From contig NZ_CP017326.1 in NCBI RefSeq assembly GCF_001761545.1, positions 1,488,001 through 1,552,000 of the forward strand: a stretch of 64,000 nt of DNA, given 5' to 3'. Each line of letters begins with the position of its first letter. Within the stretch, counting starts at the first letter, position 1. The position numbers were made by a program, and so were the translations under genes. The notes under the pieces were generated by a model that was not told where the DNA came from, ran no database searches, and worked only from the letters and a program-made list of their open reading frames with translations. Below are positions 10,501 through 18,235 of the stretch, one piece after another. Source of the stretch: Weissella soli. GTDB taxonomy: Bacteria > Bacillota > Bacilli > Lactobacillales > Lactobacillaceae.

Positions 10501-11050
10501 ACGGATAAATATCAAAAATTGACCCACGTAATGCATACTCACCCGGATTTTCGACTGCATCCCTGCGTTCGTAGCCCATTTTCTGGATCATTCGTTGCAA
10601 AGCTGTTAAATCATATTGCTGATCAAAGGTGATTTTTAACGTTGCCGCAGCAAACGAATTTACTGGTGGCAGATAACGTTGTACGCCCGCAAAACTAGTA
10701 ATCACAATGGCTTGCGAATCGGTTAGCAACCGATGTAGCGCCTCCACCCGTAGCAAACGGGTTTCAAGTGATGACACTGAAATCTCAGCACCAATCGTTT
10801 CTTCGGCGGGGAAAATTGACACATGGGTCTCGCCCACTAAGCCAGCGATATCCTCGGCTAATTGATCCGCATGAAATTGACTATCCGTGACAACCACCAT
10901 TGGATATGTGCTTTCTCGTTGCACAGCGGCATAATACGCTGCACGAGCTGGCCCAGTGATACCTGTTAATACGTGACGTCCACCGGTTCGAACAGCTTGC
11001 GCTAATTGTTGTAATTCAGTATTTGCTTGTAAAAGTCCAACTAAATCCAC
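7523..11050 (-). CDS. mfd: Transcription-repair coupling factor Mfd
   Basis: DNA translocase that pushes stalled RNA polymerase off lesions and recruits UvrA. 1175 aa, full length. A UvrB-like N-terminal module with LTGITGPARAAYYAAV near residue 28, a CarD-like RNA-polymerase interaction domain around 485-560 (PGDYVVHVNHGIGVYEG), a RecG-like helicase core with Walker A VGDVGFGKTE near 650 and DEEQ box near 748 (LIIDEEQRFGV), then the motif QLRGRVGRS and a C-terminal TRCF domain. Translation starts at a GTG with TTAAGGAGAATAAG just before it. It lies 10 bp after pth in the classic pth-mfd pair. Confidence 0.98.
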   Translation of the reverse strand: MDLVGLLQANTELQQLAQAVRTGGRHVLTGITGPARAAYYAAVQRESTYPMVVVTDSQFHADQLAEDIAGLVGETHVSIFPAEETIGAEISVSSLETRLLRVEALHRLLTDSQAIVITSFAGVQRYLPPVNSFAAATLKITFDQQYDLTALQRMIQKMGYERRDAVENPGEYALRGSIFDIYPLNQENPVRLDFFDTDLDTMRFFDASDQHSLAELDELEILPVTDLVLDPAEIDGAVLRLEQAMTVRRDKLEGAAKRHLTEAFTPMLNLLAEGQLLPEIRSYLHLLYANPATLLDYLPEHGVVVYDDYPRMLENAAQAELDNGEWWSRHLEEATVLDTMDLGVKITELARTDAHASIVASPLQRGIGNLRQTSITNVVVRPTQQFFGQIPLLKGEVQRWQTQNQTVVFLANTVERTEKLTATFSDFSIKVNTVSTDQLVVGRTQITTMQLSAGFELPALNLVVLTEHELFQQVRKKAPRRQLLSNAERLRSYNELNPGDYVVHVNHGIGVYEGMQTIDHRGVKQDYITISYQEGAKIFIPVTQLDLVQKYVGAAEKAPKINKLGSPQWARTRAKVAKKVADIADELIQLYAEREMRQGYAYAPDDDTIRQFEEAFPYPETPDQIRSTAEIKADMEKRQPMDRLLVGDVGFGKTEVAFRAAFKAVHENKQVAILVPTTILAQQHYDSMVARFADFGVRIAMLSRFQTAKQTKQILADLKNHQVDFVVGTHKLLGKGIEFADLGLLIIDEEQRFGVKHKERLKQLQTEVDVLTLTATPIPRTLNMAMVGARDLSVIETPPANRYPIQTYVIEQNGRAIATAIEREMARGGQTYYLHNRVEDMEQVVSYVESLVPEARVGYVHGQMSEVQLEGVLVDFINGEYDVLVTTTIIETGVDIPNANTLLVENADHMGLAQLYQLRGRVGRSNNIAYAYFMYPGNRSLSEESEKRLSAIRDFTELGSGFKIAMRDLSIRGAGDLLGQSQHGFINSVGYDLYTKMLQEAVALKQGKTKRQMLTDAELDLQVEAYLPSDYVPAGPQKIDLYQQIRKATKPAEFDALAADMIDRFGELPAEVNRLLVVSYIKSLADRANIISIKQDFKIPALLHVKFAEKAQLADVDWLAALKPSGLRGSAVSASPVQIDLVIQPKMTVDTWLNGVQTFVASFVPAEEETDEGDA

Positions 11051-11060
11051 CTTATTCTCC

Positions 11061-11627
11061 TTAATTAAACTTATTCATAAGCGTAGGCATATCATCACCT
11101 TGCGCTAACGCCTTAATAATCTCAATTGATTGATCGATTCCCTGCATAATCACCGGTTGCTCATCAGCTGAAAATTTTCCTAAGACAAAATTCACAACCG
11201 CCTGTTGTTCATGCTTAGGGTGTGCGATACCAAACTTAAGCCGATTAAATGTCTGGGTATTTAGGTGTTGCGCGATTGACTTGATACCATTGTGACCGCC
11301 AGCTGAACCTTTCGCGCGTAGACGTAATTTACCTAGATCCATGTCCATATCATCTTGAATAATCAACAGATCGGCCAAATCCAAATCATAGTAAGCAACC
11401 AAAGGGCCCACCGCACGACCAGAATCATTCATATAGGTAGTTGGTTTCACAAGTAATACCTTTTCGGTACCGAGATACAAATCAGCTACAAAAGCATTAT
11501 GAGGGCCATCTTGTTTAAAACTCACCCCGTACTGCTCAGCTAATGCGTCAACCACCATGAAACCAATATTGTGACGTGTTTCATGATACTTCCTGCCAAT
11601 ATTGCCTAAGCCAACAATCATCTTCAT
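11061..11627 (-). CDS. pth: Peptidyl-tRNA hydrolase
   Basis: Releases tRNA from peptidyl-tRNAs that drop off the ribosome. 188 aa from the ATG at 11627, preceded by CAGGAGAATATAAAA; the open frame continues 47 codons upstream but without a ribosome site or family similarity. MIVGLGNIGRKYHETRHNIGF holds the catalytic His at 19 (about residue 20 in E. coli), with the conserved PTTYMNDSG and LLIIQDDMD segments following. First gene of the pth-mfd-flippase-rqcP run, so the promoter should lie in 11628-11800, divergent from the membrane-protein gene. Confidence 0.97.
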   Translation of the reverse strand: MKMIVGLGNIGRKYHETRHNIGFMVVDALAEQYGVSFKQDGPHNAFVADLYLGTEKVLLVKPTTYMNDSGRAVGPLVAYYDLDLADLLIIQDDMDMDLGKLRLRAKGSAGGHNGIKSIAQHLNTQTFNRLKFGIAHPKHEQQAVVNFVLGKFSADEQPVIMQGIDQSIEIIKALAQGDDMPTLMNKFN

Positions 11628-11806
11628 TTTTATATTCTCCTGTATACGCAGAAATGGGGTTGAACCCGTATAGTCCACCCCGCTCACGTTCGATTTAACT
11701 AAATATATTTTACCGCCTTCATAGAGGCAATGCACGTAAAATCTTAAAGCATTCCTATCTGAATTCAACTATACTTTAGGTAATAGATGGTCCAGGAGGA
11801 GTTTTG

Positions 11807-12652
11807 ATGGCTACAACAACTACACGCCGACAGAAAAGACAACGCGATCCTGATAAAGGCACTGCTTTTTTGATGTCGTTTCTACTATTCTTTGTGGGTG
11901 TGGCGCTGGCAAGTAGCGCCATTGCCATTACAACCGTTTTCAACCGTGATTATACATCACGTATTATGACTCAACCAACACAAACTAAACAGTTCCAAAA
12001 GATCTTGCTCACCAACCTGAGTCCCCTGATTGAGAATACTTCGCTGTCTGGTGATGACTTAAAATTGATTGTGACTACCGGCGTCGCACAAGCCACAGCT
12101 AACCAAACTGTCGCAGGTGTCTACAGTAATAGTGCCCGACCATTTGCGACTGGACCGGTTGATCAAGCGATTACAAACCACCTCACCAACCAAGGGACTA
12201 GTGCGGATGATGCGGCCACAGCCGTGACGGTCATCAATAACAATATCGACCGCCGGGTGCAATCGTACGCAAGATACGGCGCTAAGCAACTGGCCAATGA
12301 TCGGACCAAATTAGCGTGGAGCGCACTAGGATTATTGATCGCAACGATTTTATTACTAATAATCCATCTTTGGTCAATGCGCGGTGATATTTTGGCGACC
12401 CTTTGGAGCTTTAGTCTGGTAAACATGCTCGGATCAGGCGCTGCCTATTTAGTAACCGTGTTTGGTGCTAAAGAAATTCCTGATATGATGCCCATTAGCC
12501 TCGGGGTTGCTGGCCAAAAACTACTCATCGTTTATGCTCAGCATGTGGTCGCATCAGCCCGTATGATCTACGGTTATGTGGCCGGTGCTGCGCTTATCAT
12601 TCTATTGGTACTACTAGCACTGAAAATCACCGCTGCACCCAAACGTGTGTAA
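11807..12652 (+). CDS. Membrane protein of unknown function with a large extracytoplasmic loop
   Basis: 281 aa; I do not recognise the family. Basic N-terminus (TRRQKRQRDPDKG), a first membrane segment at about 20-42, an outside region of about 120 residues rich in T, N, A and Q, then three membrane segments at about 167-187, 193-215 and 250-273, ending in a short basic tail. An N-terminal signal-like segment followed by a globular outside domain and a bundle of helices resembles several uncharacterised lactobacillar wall-associated proteins. The ATG at 11807 has AGGAGG 7 bases upstream. It is monocistronic, divergent from pth and convergent with the CBS gene. Confidence 0.8.
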   Translation: MATTTTRRQKRQRDPDKGTAFLMSFLLFFVGVALASSAIAITTVFNRDYTSRIMTQPTQTKQFQKILLTNLSPLIENTSLSGDDLKLIVTTGVAQATANQTVAGVYSNSARPFATGPVDQAITNHLTNQGTSADDAATAVTVINNNIDRRVQSYARYGAKQLANDRTKLAWSALGLLIATILLLIIHLWSMRGDILATLWSFSLVNMLGSGAAYLVTVFGAKEIPDMMPISLGVAGQKLLIVYAQHVVASARMIYGYVAGAALIILLVLLALKITAAPKRV

Positions 12653-12656
12653 TACA

Positions 12657-12692
12657 AAATAGCGAATCGTTAAGCCAACGATTCGCTATTTC
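12657..12692. terminator. Bidirectional terminator between convergent genes
   Basis: Perfect 15-bp inverted repeat with arms AAATAGCGAATCGTT and AACGATTCGCTATTT around a 5-base loop. It can end both the plus-strand membrane-protein gene and the minus-strand CBS gene. Confidence 0.85.
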
Positions 12693-12698
12693 TATATT

Positions 12699-13346
12699 TT
12701 ATAGCAGGTATGATTTTTCGTGAAAATCTTCCAAAGACTCTAAATGGAAGCCCTTGCGACCAAGTACGCGGATAATCTTAGATAGTGTATCTTCACTAAC
12801 CGTATCAGGTAGCGTAAATACCAAGCGTGTCGTCCGGTTGTTATTATCCGGGTCCAGTGACAAGACCGATGAAACACTCGTGTAACGTGAAATATACTTC
12901 GATGCGCGTTCAATACTACCACGACTACCATCGGTCAAAACAGTTAAGGCATATCGACCGCTCTTCGTCTGCCATGACTCAGCCATTAGTGACATCATCC
13001 GGCTGTGCGTCAAAATCCCCATGAAATGATTCTCTTTGTCCAATACTGAAATAAACGGCAAATCTCGTAATGTGAACAACGTTTCAAAGAAGGTTGCTTC
13101 CACACTCAAAAACTTGGTCATGTTACGCATCAACGTTGTCACCGGCAAACTCATGTCGCCTTGATTGGCTTGATGGCGGTAGATATGCATCTTATAAATG
13201 ACCCCACGAAATAGATTACCCGTTTGATCGAGAATCGGAATCGCACGAAAACTCGAGTCATTGAAGATGTCCAAAGCATCTTGAATTGTTGAATTTTCGG
13301 TCACCGTGGTAAGCTCTTCCCGCGGCTTAATTAAGGTGGCAAACAT
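12699..13346 (-). CDS. cbpA: CBS-domain protein, CbpA-like (candidate c-di-AMP binder)
   Basis: 215 aa: two CBS repeats (about 10-65 and 75-130; SFRAIPILDQTGNLFRGVI and LPFISVLDKENHFMGILTH) followed by an ACT-like beta-alpha-beta C-terminus from about 135. This CBS-CBS-ACT layout and length match Listeria CbpA, a cyclic di-AMP binding protein; that ligand is inferred from architecture, not proven by a motif. The start at 13346 has GAGAGGGAGATTTGC upstream, while a longer in-frame start at 13388 has none. Monocistronic, no effector gene next to it. The symbol is tentative. Confidence 0.75.
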   Translation of the reverse strand: MFATLIKPREELTTVTENSTIQDALDIFNDSSFRAIPILDQTGNLFRGVIYKMHIYRHQANQGDMSLPVTTLMRNMTKFLSVEATFFETLFTLRDLPFISVLDKENHFMGILTHSRMMSLMAESWQTKSGRYALTVLTDGSRGSIERASKYISRYTSVSSVLSLDPDNNNRTTRLVFTLPDTVSEDTLSKIIRVLGRKGFHLESLEDFHEKSYLL

Positions 13347-13388
13347 GCAAATCTCCCTCTCTATTTTCTCTAATAATAATCTAATCAT

Positions 13389-13570
13389 TATACCATACCA
13401 TGCTTATTATTAATAGTATTCGCCATCAATATTCGTATTTTCTTGCCAAAAAATTTAAATTTACGAACGACCACGTCAACAATTCTGACATCCGATTAGA
13501 AACGAACAGAGGCCTCACGTCATTGCCAAAGGGATAACCAGCTGATCCTAGCCCCCCGCTTCGGACATAG
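13389..13570. other. Intergenic stretch without recognised features
   Basis: Between the xylB terminator and the cbpA start. It must hold the cbpA promoter, but no strong -35/-10 pair, hairpin or coding frame was convincing. Confidence 0.4.
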
Positions 13571-13599
13571 CAAAAAGGCCCACCGCAAAGCTGGGCCGT
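13571..13599 (-). terminator. Intrinsic terminator after xylB
   Basis: On the minus strand GGCCCA and TGGGCC pair around a G/C-rich loop and are followed by five T; ten bases after the xylB stop. Confidence 0.7.
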
Positions 13600-13609
13600 C
13601 TGCCTATCT

Positions 13610-15121
13610 TTAATTATCATTCACCCGTCGATAATCCATCAAAGCGTGTGACACTTCAGCAGTAGCTGGATATACCTTTCGGTAGATTGCATATATTTGC
13701 TGATACTTGGCGACATTTTCTGGCACTGGTTCATAGGTTTCACCAAATGAGGCGAACCTTTCAGCGGCTGCTGCTACTGAATCAAACCAGCCCAAACCAA
13801 CAGCTGCCAAGATCGCAGCGCCCATGCCTGGTCCTTGTTCATTCTCTAATACAACGACCTTCTTATCGAAGATGTCCGCTTGTATTTGCAACCATAATGG
13901 TGATTTAGCACCACCACCTGAAGCAATGACAGTATCAAAATTCGCGCCAGCACGCTGGTAGATCTCAAAGATATCCTTGAATGAGAAGACAATACCTTCC
14001 ACAACTGAACGGACAAAATCATGGCGCTTGTGCATGGAATCAATCCCAATCCACGACCCGCGGATAGCACTGTCAGCATACGGTGTGCGTTCACCAACAA
14101 TGTATGGTGTAAATAATAAACCATTCGCACCGATCGTTGATTTCCCAGCCGATGCAACCAATGACGTGAAGTCCTCTTCAGCCGCAAAGGTTGACTTGAA
14201 CCAGTTCAACGAGTGACCCGCTGCCAAAGTCACACCCATCGAGTAAAACTTACCTGGAATGGCATGATTGAAAAAATGAATCTGTCCCTTGTAATCAACT
14301 GAAGCACTATCTTCATATTTTAAGACAACTCCGGAAGTTCCAATCGATGACCAAACCATATTCGGCTTTAAAATTGCTGAACCGATGGCACCTGCGGCAT
14401 TATCGGCAGCACCACCAAAGACTTGCGTATCAATTTCCAAACCTGAGAACAAGGCATACGACTGTGAAATATGCCCGGCAAATTCTGCGCCACCAATAAT
14501 CTCTGGGAAGAAGCTCGCCGGTAAATCGAAGGCCGTTTGTATTTCCTTTGACCAGGTGCCGGCAGCAACGTCCATGGCCACAGTACCAGAAGCATCTGAT
14601 ATTTCCATGGCCAACTTGCCGGTCATCCGGTAACGTACATAATCCTTTGGTGTGACAAACGTCGTTGCTTGCTCAAAAATAGTTGGTTCATTTTCTTTGA
14701 CCCATAAAATTTTAGGCAACGTAAATCCTTCCAAAGCCCGATTGCGAGTAACCTCGATGAATTGAGCCCCCATCTTCGCAGCGATTTCTTTAGTTTGCGC
14801 GGTGGTACGGGTATCATTCCACAGGATGGCAGGACGCAAAACTTGCTTATTAGCATCCAATAACACCAATCCATGCATTTGACCTGAGTATGAAATTCCT
14901 TTAATATCTGCCGGCTTGAGGCCATCGTTCAAAATCAGACGAACAATCGCCACGGTGACACCATTGACCCAGTCCTCGGGGTTTTGTTCTGACCAACCTG
15001 GTTTTGGTTGTGATAATGGATAATCAAATGATTGTTGTGCAATGATACTACCCGTACGGTCAACTGCTGAAACTTTGACCGCCGAAGTACCGAGGTCGAT
15101 ACCCAATACTACTTCACTCAT
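13610..15121 (-). CDS. xylB: Xylulokinase
   Basis: Phosphorylates D-xylulose to xylulose-5-phosphate, feeding the phosphoketolase pathway. 503 aa, normal for FGGY kinases. The N-terminal phosphate-binding motif [11 protein letters not shown] is at 7-17, SGQMHGLV at about 77-84, and [12 protein letters not shown] carries the catalytic Asp of the family. The ATG at 15121 follows AGAGGGAAAAATAC; an open upstream extension is rejected because it runs through the hairpins of the spacer. It lies 310 bp downstream of xylA beyond an intrinsic terminator, so expression relative to xylA depends on read-through or a separate weak start. Confidence 0.96.
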   Translation of the reverse strand: MSEVVLGIDLGTSAVKVSAVDRTGSIIAQQSFDYPLSQPKPGWSEQNPEDWVNGVTVAIVRLILNDGLKPADIKGISYSGQMHGLVLLDANKQVLRPAILWNDTRTTAQTKEIAAKMGAQFIEVTRNRALEGFTLPKILWVKENEPTIFEQATTFVTPKDYVRYRMTGKLAMEISDASGTVAMDVAAGTWSKEIQTAFDLPASFFPEIIGGAEFAGHISQSYALFSGLEIDTQVFGGAADNAAGAIGSAILKPNMVWSSIGTSGVVLKYEDSASVDYKGQIHFFNHAIPGKFYSMGVTLAAGHSLNWFKSTFAAEEDFTSLVASAGKSTIGANGLLFTPYIVGERTPYADSAIRGSWIGIDSMHKRHDFVRSVVEGIVFSFKDIFEIYQRAGANFDTVIASGGGAKSPLWLQIQADIFDKKVVVLENEQGPGMGAAILAAVGLGWFDSVAAAAERFASFGETYEPVPENVAKYQQIYAIYRKVYPATAEVSHALMDYRRVNDN

Positions 15122-15185
15122 GTATTTTTCCCTCTTCTTTAATATTATTAATAACGTGTCAATGATAATGGGCCTGGTTAAGACC

Positions 15186-15222
15186 ACTACAAACGATTTT
15201 TCATTGAAAAACAGTTTGTAGT
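15186..15222 (-). repeat. Hairpin upstream of xylB
   Basis: Inverted repeat ACTACAAAC/GTTTGTAGT with an inner TTTTTC/GAAAAA stem around the triloop ATT, so almost the whole 37 bp is palindromic; TGGTT and AACCA extend it outward with a gap. It sits between the xylA terminator and xylB and could act on xylB transcription or message stability. No T tract follows, so it is not a terminator. Confidence 0.6.
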
Positions 15223-15253
15223 AACCCCAACCAATTTTCCAAAATATGTATAC

Positions 15254-15289
15254 AAAAAGAGCTGAGCTAGCGATAGCCCAGCTCTTTTT
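15254..15289 (-). terminator. Intrinsic terminator between xylA and xylB
   Basis: Arms AGAGCTG and CAGCTCT with an inner GCTA/TAGC stem and T tracts on both sides (TTTTTG on the minus strand). It should end most xylA transcripts before xylB. Confidence 0.8.
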
Positions 15290-15431
15290 GTCTCGGTGTT
15301 TTGTGCCGAGTAACATGGAGTGAGATAGGTTCCATGTCGATTTATGAGTCGGGGTGAGAGGACCCGACTCAGATTGTAGTTGAGATTTTTTGTTTGAGAT
15401 TTTTTGAGATATGGAGTTTTTTAATTAACTA
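15254..15431 (-). ncRNA. Candidate structured 3'UTR RNA downstream of xylA
   Basis: The 178 bases after the xylA stop contain three consecutive perfect hairpins: TGAGTCGGG/CCCGACTCA at 15345-15371, ACATGGA/TCCATGT at 15313-15337, and CTCGG/CCGAG at 15292-15310, followed by the terminator. Read on the minus strand, the pentamer TCTCA occurs five times: three in an unpaired leader (with a direct repeat CAAAAAATCTCAA twice, 14 bp apart) and once in each of the first two hairpin loops. This arrangement suggests an sRNA or processed 3'UTR with repeated pairing sites. No similar Rfam family is recognised; function is unknown. Confidence 0.5.
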
Positions 15432-16862
15432 TTACTTGGCAAAAGTTGAACCCAAAACAGCATAGATGTAGTTATTGACCGTTGCCTTGATTGCTTCCAA
15501 GTGAGCTGACTTAACTGATGCAAATACTTCTTCATCCGTCTTGTTTAAGACATAGTCTTCAAAATCAGCCAACTTGATTGGTGATGCTTCATTCTTACGC
15601 GAAGCAACATCGAAATCCTTGAAAATACCTTCATCAAATGATGAGTATCGTTCGGTGACAATATTGTCCAAAGCGCCATCCTCGATCAGCTTAGAAGCTA
15701 CTCGGAAGCCAGCGGCGTAAACGTCCATACCAGCCATATGACCATAGAATAGATCTTCAGGCTTAAACGATGCCCGTCGCACCTTTGAATCGAAATTCAA
15801 CCCACCCGTTGGCAAGCCGCCATTCTTGATGAATTCCAACATAACGAAAGTCGCTTCGTAAATGTCATTTGGGAATTCGTCGATGTCCCAACCAGTTTGC
15901 TTATCACCCATATTGGCATCCAACGATCCCAGTAATGACTCACCTTTGCTGTTAATCGCTTCACGAGCAAAACGGGCTTCGTGTTCAAACTTGTGCCCAG
16001 CCAAGTAGGCGTGATTTCCTTCCAAATTCAACTTGAAGACATCATCCAGGCCATACGTCTTCAAGAAGGCGATCGTCGTTTGCACATCAGTATCATATTG
16101 GTGATCAGTCGGTTCCTTTGGCTTTGGTTCGATTAGGAATTGACCAGTGTAACCAATTTCTTCGGCATATTCCTTAGCCAATTTGAAGAAGGCTGCAATG
16201 TGATCCAACTCACGCTTGGTATCAGTGTTTAGCAATGATTCGTAGCCTTCACGGCCACCCCAGAATACATATGACTCTGAATCAAGTCGCTTAGCAATTT
16301 CCAACGAGTGCTTAATCTGAGCAGCGGCGTATGCAAATACATCAGCGAATGGTGTTGTGGCCCCACCAGCCAAGAAACGCTTATTGGTAAATAATGATGA
16401 GGTATTCCATAACAATTTCTTACCAGTTTCTTGCATCTTAACTTCGATGCGATCAACAACTTTGTCCAAGTTAGCATTAGTTTCAGCCAACGTTGCACCT
16501 TCTGGGGCTAAGTCACGATCATGAAATGCGAAATACTCGACCCCTAACTTATCCATAAACTCAAACATGTAATCAACCTTGGCAATTGCATGATCCAGGT
16601 CTGACATGTCATCAACACCATTCACATCCCAAGGACGCACGGCAGTCCCCTCACCAAAGGGATCAACCAACCGCTGGTCCATCGTGTGCCAATAAGCTAC
16701 CGAAAACTTCAACCAATCTTTCATCGCCTTAGTTTCCCCAGTTACAGGGTTGGTGAACTCTTCTTCAGGGTTGTAGAAGTTATAGCCCTTTGCTGTGCGG
16801 AAATCCAATCCCTTAGCACCATCAATGAACTCTACCTTAGGAAAGTCAAACAATTCTGCCAT
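15432..16862 (-). CDS. xylA: Xylose isomerase
   Basis: Interconverts D-xylose and D-xylulose, a metal-dependent TIM-barrel enzyme. 476 aa, the longer class II type and some 30 residues longer than many lactobacillar XylA. Catalytic His is in [10 protein letters not shown] (His114); metal-site segments include [45 protein letters not shown] and [11 protein letters not shown]. The start at 16862 follows TTTGGAGGATGTCGTA. Expression is controlled by a near-consensus promoter, a XylR-type operator immediately after it, and an upstream cre site. Confidence 0.97.
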   Translation of the reverse strand: MAELFDFPKVEFIDGAKGLDFRTAKGYNFYNPEEEFTNPVTGETKAMKDWLKFSVAYWHTMDQRLVDPFGEGTAVRPWDVNGVDDMSDLDHAIAKVDYMFEFMDKLGVEYFAFHDRDLAPEGATLAETNANLDKVVDRIEVKMQETGKKLLWNTSSLFTNKRFLAGGATTPFADVFAYAAAQIKHSLEIAKRLDSESYVFWGGREGYESLLNTDTKRELDHIAAFFKLAKEYAEEIGYTGQFLIEPKPKEPTDHQYDTDVQTTIAFLKTYGLDDVFKLNLEGNHAYLAGHKFEHEARFAREAINSKGESLLGSLDANMGDKQTGWDIDEFPNDIYEATFVMLEFIKNGGLPTGGLNFDSKVRRASFKPEDLFYGHMAGMDVYAAGFRVASKLIEDGALDNIVTERYSSFDEGIFKDFDVASRKNEASPIKLADFEDYVLNKTDEEVFASVKSAHLEAIKATVNNYIYAVLGSTFAK

Positions 16863-16924
16863 TACGACATCCTCCAAATTCTATAATACAAAAACCTAAT
16901 TCAGGGCCCATGACAGGCTCTTCC

Positions 16925-16953
16925 AGTTAGTTGGTTTTTCCAAACAACTAACT
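16925..16953. promoter_or_regulatory. XylR-type operator in the xylA leader
   Basis: Perfect 9-bp inverted repeat AGTTAGTTG/CAACTAACT over 29 bp. It closely resembles the Bacillus/Lactobacillus xyl operator (TTAGTTTGTTT...CAAACTAA) and begins about 10 bases after the -10 box of the xylA promoter, where bound XylR would block transcription. Confidence 0.8.
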
Positions 16954-16963
16954 TACAAGATTT

Positions 16964-16991
16964 ATTATACGCACCATTGCATTGAATGCAA
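16964..16991 (-). promoter_or_regulatory. xylA promoter
   Basis: Minus-strand TTGCAT, 16-bp spacer, perfect TATAAT. The predicted start lies just before the XylR operator, leaving a leader of about 90-95 nt. Confidence 0.75.
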
Positions 16992-17048
16992 GCCTTATTT
17001 GCTCATAATCTCATCAAAATAATTAAAACATCCTCACTAAATTGATAA

Positions 17049-17062
17049 TGACAGCGTTTTCA
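17049..17062. promoter_or_regulatory. cre site (CcpA) upstream of xylA
   Basis: TGACAGCGTTTTCA is a full match to TGWNANCGNTNWCA. It lies about 90 bp upstream of the xylA transcription start, farther than usual for simple repression. Confidence 0.65.
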
Positions 17063-17130
17063 TTACTTATATGATAATATTTCTAATAATTACATTTTTT
17101 GTGGTTTTGTTCACAATCATCTAAAGATAG

Positions 17131-17175
17131 CAAAAAAAATGCCTGGCAACTAGCTAAAGTAGTTACCAGACATTT
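17131..17175 (-). terminator. Intrinsic terminator of the cadD-czrA-like operon
   Basis: Long stem built from AAATGTCTGGTAACT and AGTTGCCAGGCATTT on the minus strand, followed by a run of T. It isolates the metal genes from xylA. Confidence 0.8.
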
Positions 17176-17179
17176 CAGA

Positions 17180-17503
17180 TTAATCGTGATGTGGTGCATT
17201 CTGCAAAACATGAGCTTCATGATCTAATAGACGTTGCACTGTTTCAATGATATGCGAATCAGTTGCACTATAATAAATTTCCTTGCCTGCACGGCGCTGT
17301 GAAACTAACTGAAATTCGCGCATTTTCTTCAAAGTGTGTGATAGGGATGATTGTTCAACGTTTAATAGATGCGCCAACTCTCCTACAGTCATGGTTTGTT
17401 GGTTTAACAGATGCAAAATTTGAATACGTAAAGGGTGGCCGAGAACTTTAGCCAACTTAGCCGCCGCTATCAATTGTTCTTTATCAATGAAGTCTAATGC
17501 CAT
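17180..17503 (-). CDS. ArsR/SmtB-family metal-sensing repressor, CzrA-like
   Basis: Winged-helix repressor that leaves DNA on metal binding. 107 aa; HTH around TVGELAHLLNVEQSSLSHTLKKM (39-61). The usual alpha-3 ELCVC cadmium site is absent. The alpha-5 site is intact: Asp82, His84, His95 and His98 have exactly the spacing of the zinc/cobalt site of S. aureus CzrA, so zinc or cobalt sensing is the better prediction; the His-rich tail HHD may add. Nine bp downstream of the CadD-family gene, cotranscribed. A TGAA-N6-TTCA operator lies before that gene. Confidence 0.88.
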   Translation of the reverse strand: MALDFIDKEQLIAAAKLAKVLGHPLRIQILHLLNQQTMTVGELAHLLNVEQSSLSHTLKKMREFQLVSQRRAGKEIYYSATDSHIIETVQRLLDHEAHVLQNAPHHD

Positions 17504-17512
17504 TTATTTACC

Positions 17513-18121
17513 TCATAACCACGCGAACAATTCTTGGAGGGCCCGCGTATCTATCAGTATATAGCATCCTAAGGCAATATATAAAACCGACTGTAGCCAT
17601 TTCGCGTATTTTTCCATAAAACTGCTCAGTACTTTAACAGTTGAACATTTAAAGGCCAACCACGATACGCTGATCAAAATGGCTAAAAACATCAATAAAA
17701 TAATCGGTAAATAGCGGAGTTCTAAATTAGCAAAATACGGAATGTAAACCGCCATATTGTCCGCGCCACATGTCGAAAACGCCAACAGCGCCACAGTCGT
17801 GATTAACCCCTTGGCTGGTTCGTCCTCTAACTTCTCCGCAATTTCCGCATCGTCATCGTCGTCAATGACGAGCACGCGAATGCCCATAATGATTGGAATA
17901 ATACCAAGTAATCCTAACACCCATTGTGCCGGAATTAATTTAAAGGTCATACCAATGATAATGCTAAGACCCACTAGTAGGCCATTACCAATGAGTGACC
18001 CCCACATAATTTGATTTTTTTGTTCTAACCGATGACAACCAAAGATAATCATCAGCACAATAAAGTAATCGGATATTGTCCCAACATAAGACATAAACCC
18101 CTGCACAACTGCATCTACCAT
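17513..18121 (-). CDS. CadD-family cadmium/metal resistance transporter
   Basis: 202 aa membrane protein with about six helices and an Asp-rich cytoplasmic loop (VLVIDDDDDAEIAEK, about 88-102). The segments SYVGTISDYFIVLMIIF, GITFKLIP-like helix 3 and AFSTCGADNMAVYIPYF are typical of the CadD family, known for cadmium resistance in staphylococci, with Cys/Asp in FSTCGADN likely in the path. Paired with an ArsR-type regulator as in cadDX. The ATG at 18121 is preferred over GTG 18133; AGGTGTG is upstream. Actual metal specificity cannot be read from sequence. Confidence 0.85.
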   Translation of the reverse strand: MVDAVVQGFMSYVGTISDYFIVLMIIFGCHRLEQKNQIMWGSLIGNGLLVGLSIIIGMTFKLIPAQWVLGLLGIIPIIMGIRVLVIDDDDDAEIAEKLEDEPAKGLITTVALLAFSTCGADNMAVYIPYFANLELRYLPIILLMFLAILISVSWLAFKCSTVKVLSSFMEKYAKWLQSVLYIALGCYILIDTRALQELFAWL

Positions 18122-18138
18122 ATCAACACACACCTAAC

Positions 18139-18158
18139 ATATGAATTATTTTTCATAT
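18139..18158. promoter_or_regulatory. ArsR/CzrA-type operator
   Basis: ATATGAATTATTTTTCATAT contains a perfect 7-bp inverted repeat and fits the 12-2-12 metal-sensor consensus core TGAA-N6-TTCA. A minus-strand TAAAAT box is just upstream of it, so repressor binding would cover the start of transcription of the cadD-like gene. Confidence 0.75.
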
Positions 18159-18235
18159 TTCATTTTACCATTATTCCACAGCGGTGGATATTGTGCAGAT
18201 AATGAAAAATGGCGCTTCAGTCGCATTATTATCAC

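Noticed and set aside
11628-11768. 47-residue N-terminal extension of pth
   Set aside because: Family proteins begin at MKMIVGLGN, which has AGGAG upstream.
13426-13620. 64-codon minus-strand frame between cbpA and xylB
   Set aside because: It runs over the xylB terminator and stop, has no ribosome site and no recognisable similarity.
15122-15316. 65-residue N-terminal extension of xylB
   Set aside because: It runs through the hairpin and terminator of the spacer and has no family similarity.
15313-15337. CsrA-like GGA in the hairpin loop of the xylA spacer
   Set aside because: It appears on the strand opposite to the likely transcript and does not fit the consensus.
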